Assembly: GCF_041902845.1 (NCBI RefSeq)
Contig: NZ_CP159486.1
Span: forward strand, 3,286,001 to 3,350,000
Source: Limibacterium fermenti
Lineage (GTDB): Bacteria; Bacteroidota; Bacteroidia; Bacteroidales; Dysgonomonadaceae
Reading direction: 5' to 3'
DNA: 64,000 nucleotides
Positions 53,421 to 62,545 of the stretch are shown here, in pieces. The number at the start of each line of letters is the position of its first letter. Positions within the stretch are counted from its first letter, which is position 1. The position numbers were made by a program, and so were the translations under genes. The notes beneath the pieces were generated by a model. That model searched no databases, was not told the DNA's origin, and saw only the letters and a program-made list of their open reading frames with translations.

Positions 53421-55709
53421 CTATTGAATAGAAAAAGAGATTTCGTTCGTATCATCGGCAGAATGCTGCGCCACCCACAGTTTCAACGCTCCGGCTTCGG
53501 CTTTCTTCTTCCCCTCGATTCCGTAAAACGCCAGGTCTTCGGACGTCAACTCGAACGTTACCTGCTGCGTTTCGCCCGCCTTCAAGGTAATCTTACGGAA
53601 ACCTTTCAATTCTTTCACCGGACGGGTCACACTCGCCGTCAACTGCCGCGTATAAAGCTGCACGACAATTTCACCGTCGGCCGTTCCGCTATTCCGCACA
53701 TCGGCGGTCACCGTCAACTTATCGTCTTTCGTATTCAACACATTCTTATCGGATTTTACATTCCCGATTTCGAATGTCGTATAGCTCAGCCCATATCCGA
53801 AGGGGTAAAGCGGGGTGACGGAGCTGTCGAAATAACGCGAACGGTAGTCGACCGACTCATCTTTTAAATCCACCGGACGCCCGGTGCTTTTTTGATTATA
53901 ATAGATAGGAATTTGTCCGACATTACGCGGGAAAGACATCACCAGCCGTCCCGAAGGGTTATAATCGCCGGCAATCACATCGGCGATGCCGTTACCGCCT
54001 TGTACGCCGGGAAACCAGGCCTGAAGGATCGCATCCATCGTTTCATCCTCCCACGACAAATCGAGCGGACGGCCGCTCAGGGTGACCAACACCACCGGCT
54101 TGCCGGTTGTTTTCAACGCCCGCAACAGTTCGATTTGCGCTTCGGGCAGGCGGATATCGGTGCGGACAGCCGCTTCGCCCGACCAATTGAAATCTTCTCC
54201 CACAGCGGCAATCACGACATCCGACCGGCGGGCGGCAGCCACGGCCTGGGCGATTTGTCCGGGGGTCGTTTCCGTAATCGACGAACCGGCTGCGTAAATG
54301 AGTTTCACCGACGAACCGGCATACTTATCGGTCAATCCTTTCAGGATCGGGATGCTTTTGTTGCGATCGCCCAAACCGGCCCACTCGCCGTTAAGATTGA
54401 TGGAATCGTTCATCAGGGGTCCTACCAAAGCGAGGATTTTGCCGCTTTCCTTTTGAATGGGAAGGACATTTCCTTCGTTCTTCAGCAATACGACCGACGA
54501 AGCCACCGCCTCACGGGCGGTTTCCATAAACTCAGGCGTCATCGTATTCGCGCGCGCCCGGTCTTCATTTAAATAACGATACGGGTCGTCGAAAAGGCCG
54601 AGCAGGAATTTCATTTCCAAAATACTTCGTACGGCATTATCGATAGTACGTTCCGACACACGTCCTTCTTTCACCGATTCGGCAAGGTATTTAATATATG
54701 TAGCGCCGGTCATATCCATGTCGACACCCGCATTCACGGCCAGTTCGGCCGCCTGCTTTTCATCGGCCGCCACTCCGTGCGGAACGAGTTCGTTCACACC
54801 GGTATAATCACTCACCACAAATCCGTTAAAGCCCCATTCGTTGCGCAGGATATCCGTCATCAACCAACGGCTTCCGGTGGCCGGCACGCCGTTCACATCG
54901 TTAAACGAGGCCATAAACGTACCCACGCCGGCCTCCAATGCCGCCTGGTAAGGGGGGAGATAGACATTGCGCAGCGTGTGCTCCGAAAGCTCCGCCGTAT
55001 TATAATCGCGTCCCGATTCGGCCGCGCCGTAAGCCGCAAAGTGCTTGCCGCAAGCCAACAGGGTATTAGCCTCGGCAAGCGATTTCCAGTCGCTTCCGCC
55101 TTGGAATCCCTGCACGCGCGCTTTAGCAATTTGGCTACCCAGGTAGGGATCTTCGCCGGCGCCCTCCATCACACGCCCCCAACGGGCATCTCGGGCGATA
55201 TCCACCATCGGGGCGAAGGTCCAGTTAATACCGTCGGAGGCCGCCTCTACGGCAGCTATTTCCGCCGTCCTGCGCATCATTTCCAGATCCCATGAACACG
55301 CTTCCGCCAACGGGATGGGAAAGATGGTCTTATATCCGTGGATGACATCCTGCCCGAACAAAATGGGGATGCCTAATCGCGTCGAGTCGACGGCTATCTG
55401 TTGAAAAGCCCGTATTCCCTGCACCGATGTGGCATTAAAGATACTGCCGATCAATCCTTTTAAGAGATAGGGTTTGAAATTATCGGGCATGACGGGGCCG
55501 GTGATGGATTGATTGGCCGAGAACTGCGTCATCTGTCCGAGTTTCTCTTCGAGGGTCATCAGTTTCAAGACCGAATCGACCCGCTGCTCTATCCGTTTAT
55601 CACCACTGAAACTCTGCCATTTCCGTTCCCCCGGAGAGGAGGGCGATTGGCACGACGTTATCAGCATCGCTATCACTACACCTATTACTAAAATATTCGT
55701 TTTCTTCAT
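53421..55709 (-). CDS. bglX: GH3 family beta-glucosidase lipoprotein
   Basis: A 762-residue lipoprotein when started at 55709 (signal ends at Cys20, LITSC); the eight extra codons upstream do not resemble a signal. The N-terminal TIM barrel includes GEDPYLGS, LACGKHFAAYG and the nucleophile region GFVVSDYTGV near residue 300. The C-terminal alpha/beta domain and a fibronectin-III-like tail (about 665-745) complete a BglX-type enzyme. GH3 enzymes remove single beta-glucose units. In Bacteroidales loci with GH144 endo-glucanases the GH3 partner acts on sophorose-type beta-1,2 links; that specificity is inferred from the neighbours. Confidence 0.9.
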   Translation of the reverse strand: MKKTNILVIGVVIAMLITSCQSPSSPGERKWQSFSGDKRIEQRVDSVLKLMTLEEKLGQMTQFSANQSITGPVMPDNFKPYLLKGLIGSIFNATSVQGIRAFQQIAVDSTRLGIPILFGQDVIHGYKTIFPIPLAEACSWDLEMMRRTAEIAAVEAASDGINWTFAPMVDIARDARWGRVMEGAGEDPYLGSQIAKARVQGFQGGSDWKSLAEANTLLACGKHFAAYGAAESGRDYNTAELSEHTLRNVYLPPYQAALEAGVGTFMASFNDVNGVPATGSRWLMTDILRNEWGFNGFVVSDYTGVNELVPHGVAADEKQAAELAVNAGVDMDMTGATYIKYLAESVKEGRVSERTIDNAVRSILEMKFLLGLFDDPYRYLNEDRARANTMTPEFMETAREAVASSVVLLKNEGNVLPIQKESGKILALVGPLMNDSINLNGEWAGLGDRNKSIPILKGLTDKYAGSSVKLIYAAGSSITETTPGQIAQAVAAARRSDVVIAAVGEDFNWSGEAAVRTDIRLPEAQIELLRALKTTGKPVVLVTLSGRPLDLSWEDETMDAILQAWFPGVQGGNGIADVIAGDYNPSGRLVMSFPRNVGQIPIYYNQKSTGRPVDLKDESVDYRSRYFDSSVTPLYPFGYGLSYTTFEIGNVKSDKNVLNTKDDKLTVTADVRNSGTADGEIVVQLYTRQLTASVTRPVKELKGFRKITLKAGETQQVTFELTSEDLAFYGIEGKKKAEAGALKLWVAQHSADDTNEISFSIQ

Positions 55710-55737
55710 CTTAAATTTTAAATCTTGAATCATTGAA

Positions 55738-57111
55738 TCATTGAATCTTAAATCCCAGTTTTTCCAGTCCCTCCTGTATCTCGGGGGCGCCCATAAACAG
55801 GTTCCACAGCAAGCCGGTACGGTAGTTTTCGATCATCGGGGCGATGGTCAACTGGTCGATAGCCAGATACCGTTGCGGAAACCAATCATCCTGAATACTG
55901 AATGCATCGTAAAATCCATATTCGCCCCACAACTGATCGCCCAGGTCATGATAAAAATACTTCAAGGCGCGCATCGACTGCTCGGGAGTGTAAGGGAAGC
56001 TCGACAAAGAAGCTGTCGGGGTAATGACCCCCGCATCGTTTGTGGGCATGTGCGCAGAGTAACCGTTGACCGAATAACTGGCCGTCAGTCCCCAGCACGA
56101 ATCGCTATACCCTTTATAGCCATGAGGGTTTTCCAAGCAATATTCGTAATTAATCAGCGCATGGCTGCGATTGAGTTGCCAATAGTCGGCATACTCATCT
56201 TTCAACCCTTTCGGATTTAAGCCGATAAACGAGTAATGCGCCCAGAAGAGCGGGCCGCCGTATTGTTCCGCCCCGTTATGCTTCAACACCAGCGGATGAC
56301 CGTAGGTGACGACTTCGCTTTTGATGTTTCCGCCCCGGGCCCATCCGTTGTGATAGGCCGATGCAGGAATGGAATGTGTGGGCGATGCGGCCGCCAGAAT
56401 GTAGGTGATAAGGCACTCGTTGTATCCTTCAATCGGGAACTTCATCTCCCATCCGTGGGTCGGACTCCAATGCCAGTACAGCACATCTTGTCCGTCGAGA
56501 TACCAGGTCCAGTCCATCTCGCGCCAAAGCGTGTCGATCTTCTTCGCAAGCGATTGCTCCGCATCGTTGCCGTTTTTAAAATATTCCCGGGCGCACAGCA
56601 GTCCCTGCATCAGGAAAGCGCTTTCCACCAGGTCGCCGCCATCGTCTTTATGACTGAAGGCCTTCGCTTTGCCCGTGGGGCCGTGCATCCAATGCGGCCA
56701 AACCCCGTGGAAACGATCGGCTTTGGCCAGATAGTCGGCGATTTTATGTAGCCGCTCCACTCCTTCTTCACGGCCGATAAATCCTCGGTCGATAGCCACG
56801 ATAAGTCCCGCGATACCGAAACCGCTGCCGCCGGTGGTGACGACATCCGCATCGTTTTCGGGATACACCCCGTCGACATGAAAGCGTTCGCGGGCTAAAC
56901 CGGAAGTCGGTTCCGCGCCGTCCCACATATAATTGAAATGCGCTTTTTGAATATACTCCAGCAACGCATCATCGGATGCGAAAGACGACGGGCGTTCGCC
57001 GGCCGGAAGCGCGGTTTGCTTTGTTTGCTTGTTGGTACAGGCCGTGAATATCGTTCCCGTTATAAGAACGGCAATGAATAACGATGTGAGAATGCGGTTG
57101 TTCTTTGTCAT
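55738..57111 (-). CDS. Glycoamylase-fold (GH144-like) endo-beta-1,2-glucanase lipoprotein
   Basis: A 457-residue lipoprotein (lipobox Cys25, IFTAC). The whole mature part is the (alpha/alpha)6 barrel of the glycoamylase family (PF10091), with the shared marks GGSGFGIAGLIVA, HKDDGGDLVESAF, LYWHWSPTHGWEM, ECLITYILAAASPTHSIP, GPLFWAHYSFIGLNP and VITPTASLSSFPYTPEQSM. Family members classed as GH144 are endo-beta-1,2-glucanases. It is one of three tandem paralogues here (also 57116 and 59310); this one has no accessory domain. It lies 28 bases upstream of the GH3 start and directly follows the next paralogue. Confidence 0.85.
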   Translation of the reverse strand: MTKNNRILTSLFIAVLITGTIFTACTNKQTKQTALPAGERPSSFASDDALLEYIQKAHFNYMWDGAEPTSGLARERFHVDGVYPENDADVVTTGGSGFGIAGLIVAIDRGFIGREEGVERLHKIADYLAKADRFHGVWPHWMHGPTGKAKAFSHKDDGGDLVESAFLMQGLLCAREYFKNGNDAEQSLAKKIDTLWREMDWTWYLDGQDVLYWHWSPTHGWEMKFPIEGYNECLITYILAAASPTHSIPASAYHNGWARGGNIKSEVVTYGHPLVLKHNGAEQYGGPLFWAHYSFIGLNPKGLKDEYADYWQLNRSHALINYEYCLENPHGYKGYSDSCWGLTASYSVNGYSAHMPTNDAGVITPTASLSSFPYTPEQSMRALKYFYHDLGDQLWGEYGFYDAFSIQDDWFPQRYLAIDQLTIAPMIENYRTGLLWNLFMGAPEIQEGLEKLGFKIQ

Positions 57112-57115
57112 TTTA

Positions 57116-59302
57116 TTATTGGATATGATTGATTTTCTTTATTCCTTTTTGTACATCGGGATGACTCATGAAAAGATCCCAGATAAGCCCGCTTCGATAA
57201 TTCTCGATCATCACCGTAATGGGCGCCTGGTTTAACCCCATAAAGATGGTTGAGCACCAATTGTCCGAAAGATTAAACGCATCGCGGAATCCGTATTCGC
57301 CCCACAGGAAATGGCCGTAGTTGCGATAGTAATTCTTCAGTGCGGACATCGATTCTTCGGGCGTATACGGGAACGACGCGAGTGCGCCGGTAGGAGCAAT
57401 GGTACCGTTATCCAATCGTTCTACGGGTTCCTGTGCGCGGTAACCCCACGCATGGTCGCTGGCGGTAAGTCCCCAGCAACCGGGGCCGTAACCGGTGTAG
57501 CTGCCGGGATTCTCCACACAATAGCGATAGTTAATGCGGGCAATCGTTTGATTATTGTGAAAGTAATTGGTGTATCGGTCGGTAAATCCGTGAGGGTTCA
57601 ATCCCATATAGGAATAATGAGTGAAGAATAACGGTCCGCCGTTCGAAACACCGACATCGAGTTTCAAACCATAATAAGTATTTCCGTTGATGTATTGGGC
57701 GCCGTCATCGGTTTTGCCCCAGTCGATACGGTAGTCTTGCCCTGTTTTATGGCGATCCGCCCATCCCGTGTAATACATTTCCGGCTCCACGGCGTGGGTC
57801 GGCGACAGGATGGCCAACAGATACGTGATCATCGTTTCGTTCCAACCAATCAACCGGTGGTCGATGACCCATGCTTGGTCGGGCGACCAATGCCAATATA
57901 AGAAAGGACTGTCGGGATACCGTTTATACCATTTCCATTCGATTCCCTTCCAGAACGTATCGATCTTCCGGCGGATGTTTTTTTCTTTCTCGTTGTTCCC
58001 GTCGAAATACTGATGAGCCGCCAGCAATCCCTGTACGAAGAAAGATGTTTCCACCAAATCGCCGCCATTATCTTTATTCCCGAAAAAGGGAACGGCTTTG
58101 CCGGTTTTGCCGTCGATAAAATGAGCCACGGCGCCGTGATAGGTGTCGGCTTTTTCCAGAAAGGCGGTAATAGCCGTAAATCGCGCCACGGCTTCCTCGC
58201 GCGAAATGAATCCTCTTTCTACCGCCACCAACGTGGCCATAATGCCGAAGCCCGATGCCCCGGTAGCAATCATATCGCTCCGGCCGGGAATATTTTCGCG
58301 TGCCAGTCCGCTCACCGGCTCGGCGCCTTCCCAATAATAGCGGAAGTGCGCTTCCTGCACCATATCCAGCAATTGTTCATCGGTCATCGCATACGTGGTA
58401 GCTTCCATCGCTTGCGAAGCCGGCGATTCGTTCAAGGCATCGTCGACCGCAGTCACTTTATACCATGCTTTGTAACCCGTTTCGCCGACAAAATCGGTAA
58501 AGCGGTTCATCCACGGGCGGCGGATACCGACCGCTTCATACGTCTTCCCGTCCTGTGAACGGTAGATGCGGTAATATTTTATCCGTCCGGACGTTTGAGG
58601 CGTCCACGACACATCGATATGCCGTTCGTATGCTTTTACGCCTTTCAATAGAGGCGCCTTTAAGGCCGTAGCAGCGGTCTGTGCGGCCGGAAGCAATTCT
58701 ACGTCGTCTAGATAAACGGTATGTTGCTTTCCGTCTTTCGCTCCGGGATAAAACGCCACTGCCGCCAAGGTGTGAATATTCGCATCGTTCAAATCCTCAA
58801 CTCCGAAATCCTTCAACGGAATACGCACCTGATGCCACGTATCCGGACGTTTATCTTTTAGATATTCCGATAGCTTCAACCGGTGCGTATAGGTTTTATC
58901 GCGATACCGAATCGCCACGTGGGGTAAGGCATCTGCGGCCATGGTTTCCGTCAAGAAAAGTTGTAAGGAAAGCACATCCGGCGTGCGGAAGAAATCGTTT
59001 CCGCGTAAACGGTGATATTGAATTTCACTGTACCAGTCTCCTTCGTCGGAAGATACATAGGTCAGTTCGAGCGCATTTCCGGGACTAAAGGCGCGATCAA
59101 CCACCGGTAATCGGCAACGGGCATTTTTCAGCCATGAAGGCGAGGTATAATCAGCTTTCGTATAAAAATAATCGCCTTTCATCGGACTATTATCGAAGAA
59201 AATATAATCGTACCGATACTCCGAAGGGCTTTCGCAAAAAGTTCTTGTTACCGTCGCAACAAAAAGGACAATGATTAAACTAAGTTTCCGGTTCTGTCGC
59301 AT
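57116..59302 (-). CDS. Glycoamylase-fold glucanase with N-terminal carbohydrate-binding and Fn3 modules
   Basis: A 728-residue secreted protein from ATG 59302 (a TTG eight codons upstream is in frame but is not a good start). It has a signal peptide (to about CESPSE) without a clear lipobox. A jelly-roll carbohydrate-binding-like domain spans about 20-215. A fibronectin-III-like domain follows (about 220-305, HIDVSWTPQTSGRIKYYRIYRS). The catalytic barrel is at about 315-725 with ATGASGFGIMATLVA, FGNKDNGGDLVET, LYWHWSPDQAW and GALASFPYTPEESM. It is more diverged in the barrel than its two neighbours. It may act on longer or surface-bound glucan. It starts 8 bases after the upstream paralogue's stop. 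Confidence 0.85.
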   Translation of the reverse strand: MRQNRKLSLIIVLFVATVTRTFCESPSEYRYDYIFFDNSPMKGDYFYTKADYTSPSWLKNARCRLPVVDRAFSPGNALELTYVSSDEGDWYSEIQYHRLRGNDFFRTPDVLSLQLFLTETMAADALPHVAIRYRDKTYTHRLKLSEYLKDKRPDTWHQVRIPLKDFGVEDLNDANIHTLAAVAFYPGAKDGKQHTVYLDDVELLPAAQTAATALKAPLLKGVKAYERHIDVSWTPQTSGRIKYYRIYRSQDGKTYEAVGIRRPWMNRFTDFVGETGYKAWYKVTAVDDALNESPASQAMEATTYAMTDEQLLDMVQEAHFRYYWEGAEPVSGLARENIPGRSDMIATGASGFGIMATLVAVERGFISREEAVARFTAITAFLEKADTYHGAVAHFIDGKTGKAVPFFGNKDNGGDLVETSFFVQGLLAAHQYFDGNNEKEKNIRRKIDTFWKGIEWKWYKRYPDSPFLYWHWSPDQAWVIDHRLIGWNETMITYLLAILSPTHAVEPEMYYTGWADRHKTGQDYRIDWGKTDDGAQYINGNTYYGLKLDVGVSNGGPLFFTHYSYMGLNPHGFTDRYTNYFHNNQTIARINYRYCVENPGSYTGYGPGCWGLTASDHAWGYRAQEPVERLDNGTIAPTGALASFPYTPEESMSALKNYYRNYGHFLWGEYGFRDAFNLSDNWCSTIFMGLNQAPITVMIENYRSGLIWDLFMSHPDVQKGIKKINHIQ

Positions 59303-59309
59303 AATTCCT

Positions 59310-60959
59310 TTAGTTTCGGGTCTCAAACCCCAGTTTCTTTAATCCTGCCTGTATTTCCGTACTGCGCCCCAGCAAATTCCAAAGCAATCCGGTACGATAG
59401 TTTTCGATCATGACGATAATCGGCCCCTGGTCGATAGCCAGAAAGTCGGAGGCATACCATTTTTCCGTCAGATTGAAGGCATCGATAAAGCCATATTCTT
59501 TCCATAGCTTATCGCCCAACGTATAATAAAAGAAGCGAAGGGCCGCCATCGATTCTTCCGGCGTGTAGGGCATGGAAGAGAGGGCCGCAGTGGGAGCAAT
59601 CACCCCTTTGTCGTTCGACGGTGAGTGCGCGCTATAGCCGTTGTTGCCGTCGCTGGCCGTCAAACCCCAGCAAACGTCGCTGTAACCCAGATAACCGCCG
59701 GGATTGCGCCGGGAATGTTCATAGTTAATCCGCGCGTGGTTTACATTTTGCTCTCCATAATCGGCATACGCGTCTTTGAGCCCATTGGGATTTAATCCGA
59801 GAAACGAATAATGGGCGAAAAACATCGGGCCGCCGTACGAAGGCCCTAACGGCAGTTTATATCCGTAATACGTCCCGTCGTTGCGCATAGCGCCGTTGCG
59901 CGCCCAACCATTATCATACACTTCTTTCGGAATGGAATGCGTAGGAGACGCCGCGGCCAACACGTACGTAATCAGACTTTCGTTCCAGCCCGATATCTTC
60001 ATGTTCATTTCCCATCCGTATACGGGACTCCAATGCCAGTAAAGGGTGTTTTGGCCGTTTTGACGAAACCAATTCCATTCCACCGCCTCCCACAATTCGG
60101 TAATCAGGCGGCGTAGTTCGGCTTCATTCGTATCTTCACCGTCAAAATATTCACGCGCCGTCAACAATCCCTGAAAAAGAAAAGAGGTCTCCACCAGATC
60201 GGCTCCATCGTCTTTTGTACTGAAAGGCTTCGTTTCGCCGGTACTGCCGTTAATCCAATGAGCGAAAGCGCCATGGTAAGACGTACACCGCTCTTTCAGA
60301 AAACGGGTAATCTTCAATACCCTTTCCGCAGCTTCTTGGCGAGACACAAACCGGCGTTCGGCGGCCACAATCATCGCCATGATACCGAATCCCGTCCCTC
60401 CTGTGGTGACGACATCGCCCGACGAACTGCGCTCACGGGCCATACCGCTTACCGGATGTCCGAAATCCCAAAAGTACCGGAATGTCTGCTTCTGCACTAA
60501 TGTCAACAGCTCTTCATCGGATATGCGGGGATACTTATCTGTGGAATCCAATGCGGTTGATAAGACATACACATTTTCCTCCGAAAGATATTTTCCGGTT
60601 ACCGATTTCAAACCTTTACCGACAATCAACCGGAAGGAAGTATAGGACGCTAACACCTCTGTCGGCTTAATGGTAGCCGATAAACCGTCAACCCTATACG
60701 AAAGGTCAACTCTATCACCGTTCAGAACCCGTAAACGAATATTGTTCTGTAAAGTACCTTCATCGACTTGTTCCGAAAAAGTAAGTTTCACAGACAGATG
60801 AGGATCCACACCGGTATAAGAAGAGGCATTATATTCCCCTTCGATTTCAATACCTTCTATTTGAAAGGTGGCGGAAATGGATTCTTCGTCGCTCTTTCCG
60901 CAAGACCACAGAAAGCCGATATACGTCGTGAGGATGAGAATGCATAACGGGTACTTCAT
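59310..60959 (-). CDS. Glycoamylase-fold (GH144-like) glucanase with N-terminal Ig-like domain
   Basis: A 549-residue lipoprotein (Cys20, FLWSC). An Ig-like strand domain (about 25-130, VKLTFSEQVDEGTLQNNIRL) precedes the catalytic barrel (about 145-545) with TTGGTGFGIMAMIVA, STKDDGADLVETSF, LYWHWSPVYGWEM, ESLITYVLAAASPTHSIP and IAPTAALSSMPYTPEESM. It is close to the enzyme at 55738 but carries the extra module. It is the first enzyme of the operon after susD, 62 bases downstream of it, with a hairpin between. Confidence 0.85.
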   Translation of the reverse strand: MKYPLCILILTTYIGFLWSCGKSDEESISATFQIEGIEIEGEYNASSYTGVDPHLSVKLTFSEQVDEGTLQNNIRLRVLNGDRVDLSYRVDGLSATIKPTEVLASYTSFRLIVGKGLKSVTGKYLSEENVYVLSTALDSTDKYPRISDEELLTLVQKQTFRYFWDFGHPVSGMARERSSSGDVVTTGGTGFGIMAMIVAAERRFVSRQEAAERVLKITRFLKERCTSYHGAFAHWINGSTGETKPFSTKDDGADLVETSFLFQGLLTAREYFDGEDTNEAELRRLITELWEAVEWNWFRQNGQNTLYWHWSPVYGWEMNMKISGWNESLITYVLAAASPTHSIPKEVYDNGWARNGAMRNDGTYYGYKLPLGPSYGGPMFFAHYSFLGLNPNGLKDAYADYGEQNVNHARINYEHSRRNPGGYLGYSDVCWGLTASDGNNGYSAHSPSNDKGVIAPTAALSSMPYTPEESMAALRFFYYTLGDKLWKEYGFIDAFNLTEKWYASDFLAIDQGPIIVMIENYRTGLLWNLLGRSTEIQAGLKKLGFETRN

Positions 60960-60977
60960 ACTTTTTCAATCTAAAAT

Positions 60978-61004
60978 AAAAGAGGGAGGTTTACTCCCTC
61001 TTTT
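60978..61004 (-). terminator. Hairpin between susD and the glucanases
   Basis: AAAAGAGGGAG pairs perfectly with CTCCCTCTTTT around a 5-base loop. It is followed on the minus strand by TTTTATTTTAG. It is a probable partial terminator that would lower expression of the enzymes relative to SusCD. Confidence 0.7.
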
Positions 61005-61021
61005 ACTATTTACAATCTAAA

Positions 61022-62515
61022 TCAATCCATCGGGTCAAGCATCAAATCAGGAAGATCGTCAAGCTGCGAGGATGGTATAGGCCAGTAGGTTTTGGCTTCT
61101 GTCCACTTTGGACCAAGTACGGTAGCGGCTTCTCCTGTACGCACCAAGTCGACATACCGGTTACCCCATTCACCGCAAAGTTCCATACGGCGTTCGTCCA
61201 ATACATCATTCAGCGTTACACCTGTTTTAGTAGGCATTTTCGCCCGTTCGCGGACTAAATTATAGCCGCTGTCGCCGTTCTTTCCCAATCGAATTTTAGC
61301 TTCGGAATTCATCAGTAATACTTCAGCATAGCGCAGAATACGCACGTTGTTGTTTTGACCATAAGTGGTACGGCCAGGTGTGAGTTGATCATACGGAAGA
61401 TAATCCTTGCCATTCCAGCAATCGGTCGAAGTCCCCCGTGCGTCGCTTACTACCCAACCTTCGCGGGTAGTGCTTCCCGCTTTCAGGAAAGAAGTTTCGG
61501 CACGTACGGTTTCGCCTCTATTTTCCGCCCATGTCACAAAACGTGATTCATAACCCACAAATCCCCATCCGCCGAATGAAGTTCCGGTTTTGGGATTTGT
61601 CAAAGAAAACGGGCCGGCAAAATTGAACCACTGGTCAACTCCGACGTACTCTCCCGAACCATTGCCGAAGTCTGTAACTTGACATTCAAACAAAGATTCA
61701 TTACTCAGTTTTCCCGGAATTTTGAACAAGTCATAGTATTCGGTATACAGAGAGAAATTTCCATCATTAATGATATCGTCCGTCAATGTTTCAACTTGAT
61801 CATATTCCCCTTTCAGAAGATACACTTTGGCAGCTATCATCTCGGCAGTAAATGCACTTACAGCCCCATTGTGTGCCATTTGGTTCGGACGCAAACGAGG
61901 CAATTTATCGATGGCATAATTCAAGTCTTCCAGCATGTAGTTATATACGGACGCTATTTTAGAACGACGAAAGTCTGTTTGCGTGTTGTCTTTATAGAGT
62001 ACAATCGGACCGAAATTGGTCACTAATTGATAGTAAGCCCATGCACGGATAGTACGTACTTCACCACAATAGCTTTCATAGTTCTCATAGGCATCTGTTC
62101 CCTCGGTCAGATAGGCGGCATAGCCGTCAAGCGATTCCAAAGCCGAGTTTGCCGTACGGATAATTTCATAAAATGTAACCCAAACGTTATTAAGTGCCCA
62201 GAACGAATTCGTGTAGTTGAAGTTGCGTCCGAAATCAACAGCCGCTCCCTGGTCGTCAGTACGTCCGGACCACACATCTCCATCACGAGTAAACATCAGT
62301 AGTTTGTTAGCCCAATGCATCGCGGAAGTACGTAGCTTTGCGTAAACACCAATAACCGGTTGGTACATGTTTTCTGTTTTTGTAAAATCCACACTCTCTT
62401 CCGGCACTTTATTTTCCGGTTCGATATCGAGGAAATCCGAACAGGCGGTGATGCCTCCCAAGGCCAGAATTGCCGGGAGAATAATATATGCGAATGTTTT
62501 CTTTAGAAATTTCAT
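61022..62515 (-). CDS. SusD family lipoprotein of the glucan locus
   Basis: A 497-residue lipoprotein from ATG 62515 (the in-frame TTG at 62524 precedes it; the ATG gives the signal MKFLKKTFAYIILPAILAL ending in Cys, ITAC). The SusD core shows VRTIRAWAYYQLVTNFGP, EMIAAKVYLLKGEY and DERRMELCGEWGNRYVDLVR. It follows its SusC by 30 bases. It would bind the glucan or its oligomers at the cell surface. Confidence 0.9.
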   Translation of the reverse strand: MKFLKKTFAYIILPAILALGGITACSDFLDIEPENKVPEESVDFTKTENMYQPVIGVYAKLRTSAMHWANKLLMFTRDGDVWSGRTDDQGAAVDFGRNFNYTNSFWALNNVWVTFYEIIRTANSALESLDGYAAYLTEGTDAYENYESYCGEVRTIRAWAYYQLVTNFGPIVLYKDNTQTDFRRSKIASVYNYMLEDLNYAIDKLPRLRPNQMAHNGAVSAFTAEMIAAKVYLLKGEYDQVETLTDDIINDGNFSLYTEYYDLFKIPGKLSNESLFECQVTDFGNGSGEYVGVDQWFNFAGPFSLTNPKTGTSFGGWGFVGYESRFVTWAENRGETVRAETSFLKAGSTTREGWVVSDARGTSTDCWNGKDYLPYDQLTPGRTTYGQNNNVRILRYAEVLLMNSEAKIRLGKNGDSGYNLVRERAKMPTKTGVTLNDVLDERRMELCGEWGNRYVDLVRTGEAATVLGPKWTEAKTYWPIPSSQLDDLPDLMLDPMD

Positions 62516-62545
62516 TGCTTTCAATTTTAAATGTTTTTTGATCGT

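Noticed and set aside
53892..54572. 226-codon plus-strand ORF
   Set aside because: Antisense shadow of the GH3 gene with composition typical of a complementary frame.
55716..55748. Three tandem TTGAATC(A/T) copies between the GH3 and GH144 genes
   Set aside because: Real but very short; they overlap the GH144 stop and the GH3 leader and need no special explanation.
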